Source of the DNA: Meandrina meandrites
Lineage: Eukaryota > Cnidaria > Anthozoa > Scleractinia > Meandrinidae
Assembly: GCA_963693305.1 (NCBI GenBank)
Contig: OY855903.1
Span: 34,250,751-34,314,750, forward strand
DNA: 64,000 bases
Direction: 5' to 3'
In this document: positions 44,045 to 54,800 of the stretch, piece by piece
How the letters are laid out: the number at the start of each line of letters is the position of its first letter
Position numbering within the stretch: position 1 is the first letter of the stretch
Notes under the pieces: generated by a model
What the model was told of the DNA's origin: nothing
Database searches by the model: none
What the model saw: only the letters and a program-made list of their open reading frames with translations
Made by a program: the position numbers and the translations under genes

Positions 44045-44401
44045 ACCACAAGAAACGGCAGAAGAATGTTAAAAGTAAAATGCGCCAGCTGCGGCATTAC
44101 CAAGACAAGGTTTGTCAGTGGGCAAGAAGGAGGTAATTTATTTGATTTCTTGAAGCATCTCAATCCAAAAGAAACATATGATGCAGTCAAGAAGAATAAA
44201 GTGCCGTGGATTGTAGACTTCTCTAAAGGATTTTCACTATTGAAAGATGCATTTAAACCTAATCCAGTTTCTACAAAGACTGCGAAAGAAATGGTAGCTG
44301 GATACAGACGTGATTACACAAAGTATAAACGTAATGGCGGAAGTAAAAGTTATCATAATTGGTTGAAAGACAAAGGACTGATACAAAAACCGACATTTTA
44401 A

Positions 44402-44438
44402 AGTGGGGTAAACAGTGGGGTTAAACCCCACACCCCAA
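44402..44438 (+). repeat. Palindromic repeat copy in a gene gap (partly doubled)
   Basis: AGTGGGGTAAAC followed by AGTGGGGTTAAACCCCAC and ACCCC between genes A and B. Confidence 0.78.
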
Positions 44439-44458
44439 AATTTTAATTATTATATAGG

Positions 44459-45343
44459 ATGGAGGTATACTGCGTGAAAGAAAAACGCTTCACACCCAAT
44501 GTACCGGGAAGTGAAACATTCGCAACCACAAAAAACAATAGAAGAATGTTAAAAGTAAAATGCGCAAGTTGTGGCATTACCAAGACACAGTTTGTCAGTG
44601 GGGTAAACCCCACACCCCAAAGTGGTGCCGGCCATGATATGAGAATTTATGCGGGTGATAGAGTAGATGACCCAACAAACCCCCTTTACCAACGTGGGGG
44701 GCAGGGTTTACCCCACGGCGCCGGTTTTGACATTCATAAAGCTATTGGCAAGCTGCCTAAACCAAAGAAAGGGTGGACGCTTCCTGGTCACAACTACACG
44801 GGGCCATACAATCCCCTTGAAAAACAGCTTTCTTACGACCCCCAAACTGGAAAGATATTAAAGATTTACCAGCAACCCACGGGCGCTACGGACGCAGTTG
44901 CAATGCAGCATGACGTTGATTATGCCGTCTGTGCGGGTAAGAAAAATGAGAAAAGCTGCAAACATGTTGCAGACAAAAAAATGGTGAAGGCGCTTGACGC
45001 TATCCCCAAAAACAAACGGCAGTGGGGTCATGCTATGGCGCGCAACGCAATCAGCTCGAAGCAAAAGGTGGGTTTGGGTGTCGGTGAAACGATCAATAAA
45101 AAAATCGGGGAAAAGATTCCCGGGTTTTCGCAGGCTCAAGATTTATATAAATTGTTGCCCGGAGTTGATAAAAAACTGCTTGACAAGTATTGGTCGGGTG
45201 ACATTGCCAAGGGGGCGTTTAACACTAAAACCGGCCTGTTCAGCAAAAAGTTTTGGACCCACCCTACCAGAGTTACCGAACCGTGTAACCAAATAATTTA
45301 CGACAAGAAAACCGGAAAATACCGCAACACCTATTGCGACTAA
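44459..45343 (+). CDS. Zinc-ribbon/phospholipase A2-like Polinton protein (gene B)
   Basis: 294 residues; TATATAGG lies 2 nt before the ATG. Residues 1-48 repeat the zinc ribbon of gene A (CVKEKRFTPNV ... MLKVKCASCGITKTQF). A palindromic repeat then encodes SGVNPTPQ. The middle carries a calcium-loop-like LPGHNYTGPYNPL and DAVAMQHDVDYAVC, the HD..Y catalytic pattern of phospholipase A2, as in parvovirus VP1 and insect/cnidarian virus capsid PLA2 domains. The remainder is a basic tail with a cysteine pair. It probably helps particles breach endosomal membranes (inference from PLA2-bearing viruses). Frame intact. Confidence 0.72.
   Translation: MEVYCVKEKRFTPNVPGSETFATTKNNRRMLKVKCASCGITKTQFVSGVNPTPQSGAGHDMRIYAGDRVDDPTNPLYQRGGQGLPHGAGFDIHKAIGKLPKPKKGWTLPGHNYTGPYNPLEKQLSYDPQTGKILKIYQQPTGATDAVAMQHDVDYAVCAGKKNEKSCKHVADKKMVKALDAIPKNKRQWGHAMARNAISSKQKVGLGVGETINKKIGEKIPGFSQAQDLYKLLPGVDKKLLDKYWSGDIAKGAFNTKTGLFSKKFWTHPTRVTEPCNQIIYDKKTGKYRNTYCD
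44597..44624 (+). repeat. Palindromic repeat copy inside the PLA2-like CDS
   Basis: AGTGGGGTAAACCCCAC plus ACCCCAAAGTGG, in frame as SGVNPTPQSG. The paralogous gene A reads TTTGTCAGTGG at the same point and then continues without the repeat, giving a with/without comparison. A diverged inverse copy (GTGGGGGGCAGGGTTTACC) follows at ~44693. Confidence 0.82.
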
Positions 45344-45381
45344 GCAGTGGGGTAGACATTTTTAACACACATATATAGGAA

Positions 45382-45915
45382 ATGGATTCTGCAACAAAAT
45401 TCAGGCGGGCTGAAATAGAATTGATCAAAACAAATTTAGAAAACCAGTTGGTGCACTACTACAAAACCTCAGCCAAATTCAAACTGTGGCACACGCGTTG
45501 CCAAACGGTATGTGCATTAAGAGGCGGAGTCGCTTCCATTCTTACCGGCTCTGGGCTCGCCACTTCTCTTTCTGCGGTTGGTATTGTTGTTGGGGGGCCT
45601 TTAATCGCGACTGCCACCTTGTTTTCATTGGTGTCAACCTCCTGCATAGTCACCATCAAATTTTTCCTGCGCAAAGCGAAAAAACACGAAAAAATACAGA
45701 CCCTGGCTGAAGAAATGCTCAGCACGATCAACTCTCTCATATCAACCGCTCTTGAAGATGGTGTAATCTCTGACGGTGAGTATCAAGATATTGTCAAAAA
45801 GTACAACACCTTTACTTCTCAAAAGACAAAACTGCGTTTTTCAAACCACACTGACAGTGGGGTACCCCACAGTGGAAATGGGGTTAAAAGAACATCTAAG
45901 TCAACTGCTGTTTAG
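45382..45915 (+). CDS. Polinton membrane protein
   Basis: 177 residues; ATATATAGGAA precedes the ATG. A helical N-terminus is followed by a glycine-rich hydrophobic region of ~45 residues (residues ~52-96, including SLSAVGIVVGGPLIATATLF), probably two membrane passes or a hairpin, then a charged helical tail. It could be a virion membrane or fusogenic protein (inference). The palindromic repeat lies near the C-terminus (45856-45884), encoding SGVPHSGNGVK. Confidence 0.65.
   Translation: MDSATKFRRAEIELIKTNLENQLVHYYKTSAKFKLWHTRCQTVCALRGGVASILTGSGLATSLSAVGIVVGGPLIATATLFSLVSTSCIVTIKFFLRKAKKHEKIQTLAEEMLSTINSLISTALEDGVISDGEYQDIVKKYNTFTSQKTKLRFSNHTDSGVPHSGNGVKRTSKSTAV
45856..45884 (+). repeat. Palindromic repeat copy at the end of a CDS
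   Basis: AGTGGGGTACCCCAC then AGTGGAAATGGGGTT, in frame in the last 20 residues of the membrane protein. Confidence 0.72.
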
Positions 45916-46425
45916 CCTCACTATTTGCAACCAACCACCATTTGTTGAAACTTTTTTCGGCTTTATTTCTGGTTTGTTGCATCTTCGGCAAACTTTTCGT
46001 GAGCTTTTCTAGTATTGCATTTTTCGCCGGCCAATCAATAGGTGAAACCTTTTGAAAATAGTTGTATAAAAAACAAACGTAGTTACACGACCCGGGATTT
46101 AACAGCTTGAACTGGTAAATGATATTGCCTAAAAAACTCAACCCCATTTGGTCACCTATCTGTTCTAAAGAAATGCCGGTTTTTTTTAGTACCGCAATTA
46201 AATACCATAATTTTGGTTTGGTAGGTGGGGTTCCCACTCGTAAAGGTCGTCAAGATCTTTTTCTGGCTTGATTTCTTTTATTATCACTGCCTGCTTTTTC
46301 AGCAACATTTCGTTAAGCTCTTTTTTTAGCTGTTCACGGTGGGGTAAACCCCACAGTGGGGGTACCCCACACCCCTTAGGTAAAACCCCTTCGTAAGGGT
46401 TACCCAAACTCATTTTTGTAGCCAT
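45896..46425 (-). pseudogene. Small Polinton protein in two frames, unknown
   Basis: ATG 46425 (preceded by TATATAC) opens a 75-residue frame (MATKMSLGNPYEG ... LDDLYEWEPHLP) to 46198. An overlapping frame in another phase runs from 46237 to 45896 (LWYLIAVLKKTGISLEQIG ... WWLVANSEAK), near-tail-to-tail with the membrane protein. The first frame contains a long palindromic repeat block (46338-46403), and a diverged copy (gtggggttcccac) sits exactly where the two frames overlap. A single gene frameshifted by repeat gain or loss is plausible. Confidence 0.45.
46338..46403. repeat. Compound palindromic repeat block inside a CDS
   Basis: GGTGGGGTAAACCCCAC, then AGTGGGGGTACCCCAC, ACCCC and TAGGTAAAACCCC. 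On the minus strand it is translated as a Gly/Pro/Leu-rich linker (GVLPKGCGVPPLWGLPH). Confidence 0.8.
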
Positions 46426-46453
46426 GTATATATGTCCGCGCATAATTATTTAA

Positions 46454-47451
46454 ATGGACAGAAAATTAGAGCGGCGTTACTACAGCCCACGGGTTACTGG
46501 AAAGGAATCTCCGCCATTAAAAAATTAGCGGCCGCTGCAAAGGTTCCTGAAGTTATTGAAGTTATTTCCTGAAGTTATTGGTTGTTCAAACAAGCGCTCT
46601 GGCAGATCTACCTCCCCCCACCGCGCTACATTCCTCGCCCAAAATTCGACGTGCCTACACCCAACAAAGTGCACCAGGCTGACCTTCTTTTTCTGCCGCA
46701 CGACAAAGTGGGCCGTAGCACTTACAAATATGCACTCACAGTTGTTGATGTTGCCAGCAGATTCAAAGAAGCTCAGCCTTTAACCTCCAAAGATTCTGCC
46801 GAAGTTGCCAAAGCTTTTAAGACAATTTATACACGCGGGCCTCTGAAGTGGCCACAGATGCTGCAGGTTGATCCTGGGCGCGAATTTATGGGTGCTGTTA
46901 CAAAAGAAATGGAGAATCACAAAACTTCCATCAGATGAGGGCGCCCTGAAATTCACAGACACCAAGCCATTGTTGAACGTTTCAACCGTACCCTGGCTGT
47001 GCGCTTGTTCGGGCACCAGTGCGCCATTGAAATGCGTCTGCCTGAGGGTCAGCGGTCTACGGTGTGGGTAAAAAGGCTTCCTGCAGTTGTTTCTGCTCTG
47101 GACAACCAAGTCACTCGGCTGATTGGTATGAAACCTGCTGCCGCAATCAAAGAAAAGGCTGTGGCATCCCAACCGTCAACTAAATATTTGAGACCTGTTG
47201 GTTTGAACGAAAAAAAGCTCCCATCCATCGTTAATGTTAGGTATTTGTACCAACCTGGCGAGCTTGAAGGTGGTGTGAAAAGAGCCACTGATCCAATCTG
47301 GTCTTTGAAAGTTTACAACATCGCACGATCCTTTACCAAACCGGATCAGCCCGTTCTCTACTATTTACATGATGGGCCCAAGCGTGGCTTTGTGCGTGAA
47401 GAACTGCTGGTTGTACCTCCCAACACACAATTACCTGCGACAGTGGGGTAA
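46454..47451 (+). pseudogene. Polinton retroviral-type integrase, disrupted
   Basis: The ATG at 46454 is followed by a one-base shift, then KGISAIKKLAAAAKVPE in the main frame. A local triplication of gaagttatt introduces TGA near 46.57 kb. The core follows (46582-47451): PKFDVPTPNKVHQADLLFLP with the first D, LQVDPGREF (second D), an in-frame TGA at 46936-46938, then HQAIVERFNR (E), so the D,D-35-E residues survive. The C-terminus resembles the chromo-like domain of Polinton integrases (PVLYYLHDGPKRGFVREELL). The stop TAA lies inside a palindromic repeat copy. At least three lesions disable it. Confidence 0.85.
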
Positions 47452-47465
47452 CCCCACACCCCAGG
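47442..47465 (+). repeat. Palindromic repeat copy supplying the integrase stop codon
   Basis: AGTGGGGTAACCCCAC plus ACCCC; read in the frame GTG GGG TAA, it ends the integrase. It separates the integrase from the convergent polymerase gene. Confidence 0.75.
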
Positions 47466-48339
47466 GTTGTGAACTAAATGTGATATTCAATTGGTTTGGT
47501 GTGTATCCCGTCGGGCAGCACCCATCGTTTGTCATAATAAGCACTCAACCCCAGCTTCTCCTGCTCGTAAGTTACTATATTTCCATCCCGCATTCTGAAA
47601 CCTCTGTTTGTTGCCATATCCTTGCTTCCTTGAAGCGCTGCCAGTTTATATTGTTTTGCTTCTTCGACATACCCTTTGTGCTGAACTTCTTTTTTTCGCC
47701 CCGGTCGTCAATAAAATAACATTTTGAGCAGAGCGCAATCATCCGGTTCCCCTCACACTCCATCTTAAACAGACCCGGTGTTCTACCACTCCACTTGTCC
47801 CATGCCAGCCAATTCTTTTTTTGCGCCTCGAATTCTGCTTTAAGCTCTGGTCGCACAATGTCCTCGAGTTTCTTACCAGAGATGGCTATATAGTTGCTGT
47901 CCGTGTCCATCTGTATCAGCTCGAAATCTTTTCTGTCAAAATACCTGTCAAGGAAGTCGTAATAGAATTCCAACATACGCAGCTTTGCCAGCTGATAGAC
48001 AGCGATTCCAATCTGAAACGGTCTTCTTATTGTAATCCATGGCTTCCGACTTTCTAACTCATACGCCTCCCCAATCTCATCAAGATCTGAAAAATATGCG
48101 CTTTGCAAGGCTCTGTCAACTACCTTCTCATCTTTTGTATAAATGACGTTTGTTTGCCACTCCAAGGCTTCGATGAGCTTTCCGTACCCACTGTTTCCCA
48201 ACAGTTTGAACACCTCGGCCAGCAGTGCTTTGCTTTTTTCTACGTCTCCTGTCCGGCAAACCTCCGTGACTTGTTCCACGAACCAGGGAAAGATCTTTGC
48301 CGGTGTGTAGTCAATTGTACGATAAACCCTTTTGATAAC

Positions 48340-48649
48340 CACAGCACGAAAACATAACTTTACTGTGGTGCAAAGCTTAAGTAAAGCTGGCGTAAATTTG
48401 GACTTTAATCAGCTTTACGCTAACTTTACATTTTTTAAAGCTGACCTTTATGCCAGCTTTACACTCAAGTGTAAAGGCATGTAAAGAAACACCTTTACAC
48501 CAACTTTACATCACATTTACACACGGTTAGCGTAAAGGTCGGTTTAAGCACCTTTAACAACATTTAAATCTGGTGTAAAGTTGGTTATCCAACTTTACAC
48601 CAGATTTAACCACCTTTAATTTCACGTAAATCCCAATTTTCATGCTGTG
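48340..48649. repeat. Left 310-bp repeat of the composite insertion
   Basis: Dense in GTAAAG/CTTTAC motifs in both orientations (about twenty), which may be transposase-binding sites. Confidence 0.9.
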
Positions 48650-49195
48650 CAGTACGTATGAAAGAGACACAGACTGACAGATTTTCTTTTTTGCTATTTA
48701 TTTCAGCACAAAACACTTTTACAAACCTTTTTCGGTCATTTTTGTTGCGTCGTTGCTGTTGTATATTTTTTTTGTTTTAAATATGGTCTTGCTCTGCACT
48801 GTAAGACTGCACTGTAAGATGGTTAAGTTAGGTAAACCTAGGACTTTCAGCCATTTAGCAGGAAAACCTGTAAAAACACAGACAATTGAAAAAAAATAAG
48901 TATTTGGTACTGAGAGAATGATATATTGATGGAGCAACTGCCAACTTTCAGTTTCTATCTTAATTAGGATTTCACTCTGCATGTTATTTTTATCAAGCAC
49001 CCTTACGATTCTGCGAAACCACTCGCATTTTTCTATGTTTAAGACATTTAAATGTATTTAGTCTAAGCATTGAGCAGTTTCAGCCCGACATCAGAACATG
49101 AATCATGGTTACGGATAGCTGGCCGTAGCAGTATCCTTCAGCAATAAATGTCCACAACCCTATCCCTAAGAAAACCCCTTTCCCTTATTCTTTCA

Positions 49196-49425
49196 GGTAA
49201 TTCTAACCTAACCCATTTTTAAATAACCCTAATGCTTACCCTAACCCTCAGGTTTTGTGTTATGAAAAAGGGTTAGGGTTATGGTTTGAGTTAGGGTTAA
49301 GAGAAATAAATTAGGGTTGTGGAAAGGGGCTAGGGTTTTGGTTTAGAGTTAGGTTAAGAGAAAGTGTTAGGGTTATGGAGAAGGGCTAGTGTTATGGTTT
49401 GAGTTAGGGTTACGAGAAACAGGAG
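49196..49425. repeat. Interstitial telomere-like TTAGGG/CCCTAA minisatellite
   Basis: A short CCCTAA-type part (49196-49250) is followed by GGGTTAGGGTTATGG-type units repeated about three times with a ~57-bp period (alternating 'atggtttgag' and 'aagagaaa' spacers). The head-to-head CCCTAA/TTAGGG switch near 49250-49275 resembles an inverted telomeric junction. Confidence 0.75.
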
Positions 49426-49501
49426 CTGAGATACAAATTATTATATTCCTGAAAAATGCGGTTCTTTTGAAGACAACATTGGTGTCAAAAAGTCAAATAA
49501 T

Positions 49502-49795
49502 TAACAATTATTCACCGAAGTGGAGGTGAATAGTGGTGGATATGTACCGAGCCGCGAAGCGGCGAGGTAAATATCCACCACTTTCACCGACACTGATGGG
49601 GTGAATAATCGTTTAATAGTATAAGCCACACAAGTTGAATAACTAATGGATCAAAACATTACTTTTGGTACACAAAGCGACCCGTGAAGCCATTTTGTTT
49701 CTATTCCGTTGCTCGGAGGTGAATAGTACTTTGCTAATCACCTCCGAGTTAACCAATCAGTGCGCGCGGAAAGCACTATTCACTTGTGTGGTATA
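49502..49795. repeat. Small inverted-repeat (MITE-like) region
   Basis: Contains an extended hairpin, GTGGTGGATAT and ATATCCACCAC around CCGCGAAGCGG, followed by a second palindromic stretch (cggaggtgaatagt/ctaatcacctccg). Confidence 0.6.
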
Positions 49796-51560
49796 TACTA
49801 ATTTAAAAAGTGAAATATTTAATTTAACAATTAGCCAATTGATGGCACTGTGTCGATTGCAAGACACTCGTTTTTTATACCATCATTTATTTTTATGTTA
49901 TATTTTATTTTAAATTTTTGAGACCAATAAAGTTGATAGATTTGGGGTTAAATAGAGGGTGAAGGAAAGGTTGCTGTTATGAGTACACTCAAGCCTTAAA
50001 TGTGACACACTAAGCTTTTCATGCCCCAAACCTCAAGCCAGAAATGCTCTTTTCATGGAATAAAATGAAACGCTTCCTGATTAAATTTAAGTCATTTCAC
50101 TGAGCAGCCTTTTGTTAAGAGAGATCAAACTTACACGAAGTTACTATTATCAGCAGATATCAGAAAAACAACACATTTGCAATTTAGCTGTCAAAATAAT
50201 AAGAAGCATCATTGAATTGAAGGAGTGAAACACGTAAACTTAACCGTCGAATTTTCCCTTGGAATGTTAGCACATTTCATTAAGTAGAAGTGTGACGAGA
50301 ACGAGAATTCGACTTAAACAGCTGAATTTATAGAAAGGAAAGTGTCCAAGGAGCTGAGGTGTTACAATGTTCTCAATGAAAGCAATAACTTGTGACAAAT
50401 TAGCGTTCACTGACACTTAAGCTAAATGAAGGAAAGGTAGTTAAACTCAGTGAAAGGCATCAGTTCTTTCTGTTTAACTGGAAAACTGCTCGTTTTGAGA
50501 ATCGCACAGGAAAAAGGGTTATACATTTAGTACAGTGGAAGCTCAACTTGTGTAATGTGAGACTTACTTAAATGTTCGGCTAGCTCACACGATGCTGTCC
50601 AGATTATGAGAAAACCTCGAATTTTCACAACATTAATAGCCAGAAAGAGAAACTTGAGGCAAGGGAATTGCAACTAAGACGTCAAGTTCTTACTTACCTT
50701 GATTTTTGCCTCGTTCAGCTTCCTGTTTCAGCACTGTGCACAGTTTACAGCTCAACACATGCTTCCATCACATCCACGGTTTCCGCTTACCGCACGGTCG
50801 AAGGTCGATAGAGAATAATCGTTTCCAGATCCCAACGTCCAATGTAGTCACGCTGTAACGCAATACAAGAGCAAGTTACGAATTGCCATCTCAATATGCC
50901 GTTTCTTCTTGGAAAGAACGGCCAAATGGCTTCTTTATTAGTCTAAATAAAGCAATAATTTAATTGCTTCACTCTAAAATTATCTTTCTGTCGATTCGGC
51001 GTATTTCAATCCCGCTTATATAGCGTGAGCAGTCGTAATAAACAGTCGTAATGAAATACAGTTTCGATATGAAATACAGTTTCGAAGAATATTATGGGAT
51101 ATCCTTGAGTCAATTCAACGCGGAAAGGTTAACGGTCTCATCTTCAAACATTTAGTAGAGTCTAAAAGCAACTCTGCAATTCCAAACTAATAACACGGCA
51201 GCATTGGGCAAATTAGCCCCAAGTCTCGGCAACATAATATTTGGTAAAGAATTGCTTTTAGACTCTCACCTGGATCGATGTTGTCTTCGATTGCTAAGTT
51301 TTACCGCCAGCGTCGATCAACGCTCTTAGCTATCTAGGAGCAACAACACATCTCGGTTCTTTGAGATATGCTTGGGACTTATGGGCTTCCAGACTTAATG
51401 ATGTCTTTTCACCACCAGGCTGCAGGCACACAAATTTTTAGCTATCTGACTTCATGTACACAGTAAAGGCGTTTTACTGTCTTCAGGAACGACTCGAAAG
51501 ACCGCTGACAAATTACAGGCTATAATAATATGTCACAAAACTCTTTCACATCACGGGCTG
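49796..51560. other. Middle of the composite insertion, no gene seen
   Basis: AT-rich, no frame with a recognisable domain on either strand. Confidence 0.5.
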
Positions 51561-51870
51561 CACAGCACGAAAACATAACTTTACTGTGGTGCAAAGCTTA
51601 AGTAAAGCTGGCGTAAATTTGGACTTTAATCAGCTTTACGCTAACTTTACATTTTTTAAAGCTGACCTTTATGCCAGCTTTACACTCAAGTGTAAAGGCA
51701 TGTAAAGAAACACCTTTACACCAACTTTACATCACATTTACACACGGTTAGCGTAAAGGTCGGTTTAAGCACCTTTAACAACATTTAAATCTGGTGTAAA
51801 GTTGGTTATCCAACTTTACACCAGATTTAACCACCTTTAATTTCACGTAAATCCCAATTTTCATGCTGTG
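51561..51870. repeat. Right 310-bp repeat of the composite insertion
   Basis: Same sequence and orientation as 48340-48649. Confidence 0.9.
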
Positions 51871-54800
51871 AACTGCACCGTGATTCACATACCAGAGTAG
51901 TAGAGGGGCATACACAAGCATCCTCTGTGCAGATAACGTACCCATAAGTTTCTTATCTTCTCCGCGTTTTCTTCCTGTATCACGCAAGTATTTGAGCATA
52001 TGCTCGGGGACAGCTTTAGCTGGCACCACTTTGTTGTAGAAGAACGGACACATTTCCTCGAACTTTTTGTGTAAGTGCTTCGGAATCTCTATATCTATTT
52101 CAGCATATCCGAACCAGCTTTTTTCTTTGAGCCTATGCGTTAGTACTGGAGCGCCATTTATTTGGTAATCGTCTGTGTAGTGTACAACCCTTTCCTTTCC
52201 GCAAGGCATTTCTCTTAGCATGGTTGAGAGATACAAAGCGTTGGCGTCGTATCCGAGGATGTTTTGGCAAAGTTGTGGTTCTGCTATTTGATGTGACCTT
52301 ATTCTTGTTTTACCAACTTCGTGGTACCTTGTGAAAACGAGACTTGGACCCCCGACAACAGCTTCTTTCAGCATACTATATGCTTCTTTGCTTGGGCTGT
52401 AAAGCTCCGCGTTACGATCAATAGCTCCTTTGAGCAAGTAATGTAAACTCACACCTGGGATGCTGACTGCGTCTTTCATGATGTCGATTCCCTTCTCAGT
52501 GTAGAAGTTTCTCATCTTTTCCACAGCCTCAAGTCCGGGTGCCACATCTAGATTATTGTAGTAGTGCAGCCAGTCTTTGAAGGTTTTCATTCCCTTTTCT
52601 CGGAACAGCTTCTTGCAGGCTTTCCATTCTGACAGTTTTAGCACAAATTCGTCTTTCAACTTTGAATACCAATCCATATAATCCGGTAATCCTGGGTAAT
52701 TCAGCTTTTCTGGTCTGTCAAACCACTCATATGGAAACCATGATTTTACTGTCTTGCACTCGTAGGCCTTTACCCATCTCTCGTAGCTGGTACCTGGGCC
52801 TAGGTAGTTGATTATGTCAAGAAAACGGAAGCCAGAAGTGAGTAAGAACATGATTTTGTTTCCGTTCTTTGCCACTCTGACTTTGTTGGTTGTGTCCGCA
52901 AGGCGCTCTGCGAAGTACTTTTTGATTAGATTCAGATCGTAAGTCCCGGAGTTGAATCCGGTGACTGGGACCTGGTCACACCATTCTTCTATTTTTTTCC
53001 TCTGATCTTTTGGTAGCAGGTTTAAGTCTGCTGGCATAAAATCATCTCTTACTTGTTTTCTGATGTTTTTCCCACGTCTCTCCAGCTCTTCCATAAACTT
53101 GCGGACCAGCTCTGCAGGATCTCTGTCACAGATGTGGGTTGGCTCTCTTTCAAGGGTGTCACGGATGCTCACCGAGATTGGTATGTGTGCATTCTCAATC
53201 GTGAGATTGTCCGTCGGCTCCTTTCGCTTATTTTTGTCTCCGTACGCCTCAAAATCGTACAAGATCGTGTGCGGGTAGCTTTTTGTTTGGGCTTGAGGTA
53301 GTTGTTCTACAAAGTTTTCCCCAACTTCACATGCCCATGCCTCAATCACACGGTAGCCAGCCTTTCTAAGATAAGCTGTGCGCTTCTTTGTGGCAAGGAA
53401 GAGATCTTCTCTTGTTTTGTCGCCACGGTCAATTATTTTGTCACGATCATGGTAACATTTTCGACAACCATGCCAGTAGCAACCGTGGTATTGAAACACT
53501 ATCTTTTTCTCATGGTTGTAGCCGTCAACTGGTCTTTTCTCTATCCAACGCTCTCCTCCATGCCCCGACATTGCGTGGTGAATGTGGATTTTCCAATGCT
53601 TTGCTACATACTCAAGCCACTGAAGTGATTCTTTTGATGCCTGATGCTTTGGATAAAATGCTTTCTCGTAAGCTGTCTGCGGCGCTTCGACCTTTTCACC
53701 TGGGCAATCTATTACAGTTTTCCCTTGGGCACACCGTTCTGTATGACGTTGAAGATTGTTAGATTGTGTAAATCTTGCGTTGCAATGAACGCATGCATAA
53801 GTTTTCGCCAACTTTGTAATGTCTTTTATTAAGAACTCGTGCTCATTAAAAACACCAATTGTCATAATATTTTTAAACTGTGCAGCCGGGTTTCTTGTGA
53901 GGTGCCATACCACTTCAGTTCCTACATGCTCGGGTACATAAACCCTGATTCCAAGCCAACCTGAGAAAGCAGTGCCCTTATTCAGATGCATTTCTACCTT
54001 TTCTAATTCGTCTAGAGATGTTTTTGTGCAGTCCATCGGCGTATTCGTGAGCTTGAAGAAACTCTTGGCTAGACCTTGGGCTGCTTTTGTGCTTCGATCT
54101 GGTCTAGCTCCTTTGTGCACAGCAATACAACGCCATAAACACATGTTATCTCTATAGGTATCCAGTGCCACCATAGAACGGCTATGTGCGAGGTTACGCA
54201 GCCAGTCTGGTAAGGGGCCTGTTCCCATCAGTGGTTGACGGTCAAGCACAACCTTTACATCAACATTAAAATGACCATCGAAGACCCACTTTGTGTTTGG
54301 TCTTTCGATACTATCCGCATCCAGACGGATTTCCTCCCTCTTACTTAACCAATTCTCAGCTTCTCCATATGCGTTCATCCAAGGGGAGCCTTTATCAGTG
54401 TAATAGAAAATTATGGTGCCGTCTTCAATGTTTTGCAACTTATACGAATAAACGTGCCTGATGTAAAATGATGTCCTCACGTTCTCTCTGATTTTTCCCA
54501 TAAAATTTGGTGTGAGGTCTTTCTCCAAATCTTTTATAAAGCGCCACCGAATATAACGCCGCCCTTTGCTCTCTTCGCCCTCAAATTTTGTGACGTCGTA
54601 CAGATTCAGTATCTCATTCTGGTAGTTTGTCACATTTCTTATGTTATGTGGTGGAAAGGGATCATATTGTCTCAGAAGTTGTTGTCTTCTGTTCCTTTTT
54701 CTTGGTGGTGCTATTGGTTGGTAAGGTTTTGGTTGTAAAGGAGGTTTTAATCGCTTCTGGGCTTCTTTTGGAATTGGCTCTTCTAGCACATTCTTAATTA

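Larger units (their letters stand above)
41021..44401 (+). pseudogene. Zinc-ribbon protein gene A, interrupted by hAT
   Basis: The ATG at 41021 follows TATAGAG. The first ~22 codons (YCVKEKRFTPNV) match gene B at 44459; the rest resumes after the hAT element with MLKVKCASCGITKTRFVSG and a unique C-terminal ~90 residues (DFLKHLNPKETYDAVKK ... GYRRDYTKYKRNGG) ending TAA 44401. The C...C..C pattern with a KNGRRMLK centre is a short zinc ribbon. Beyond the transposon, a one-base deletion relative to gene B lies just before the insertion, so the frame was probably already broken. Confidence 0.78.
48340..51870. mobile_element. 3.5-kb insertion with identical 310-bp terminal direct repeats
   Basis: The 310-bp units 48340-48649 and 51561-51870 appear identical by eye. 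Each starts CACAGCACGAAAA and ends TTTTCATGCTGTG, so each unit also has ~13-bp inverted ends. AAC flanks the whole insertion (48337-48339, 51871-51873) but not the single units on their inner sides. The 2.9-kb middle has no coding capacity. It looks like a composite mobilised by two copies of one non-autonomous element. The CAC...GTG ends and 3-bp duplication would suit a CACTA-like transposase (inference). It interrupts pPolB in the middle of the polymerase domain. Confidence 0.8.

Noticed and set aside
36607..47451. A bacterial or phage origin because of the tight, operon-like gene packing
   Set aside because: The gene set, terminal repeats, TSD and intron-bearing neighbours identify a eukaryotic Polinton.
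48340..48649. 310-bp repeats as LTRs
   Set aside because: The ends are CA...TG (inverted CACAGC/GCTGTG) rather than TG...CA, and no primer site, polypurine tract or pol remnant lies between them.
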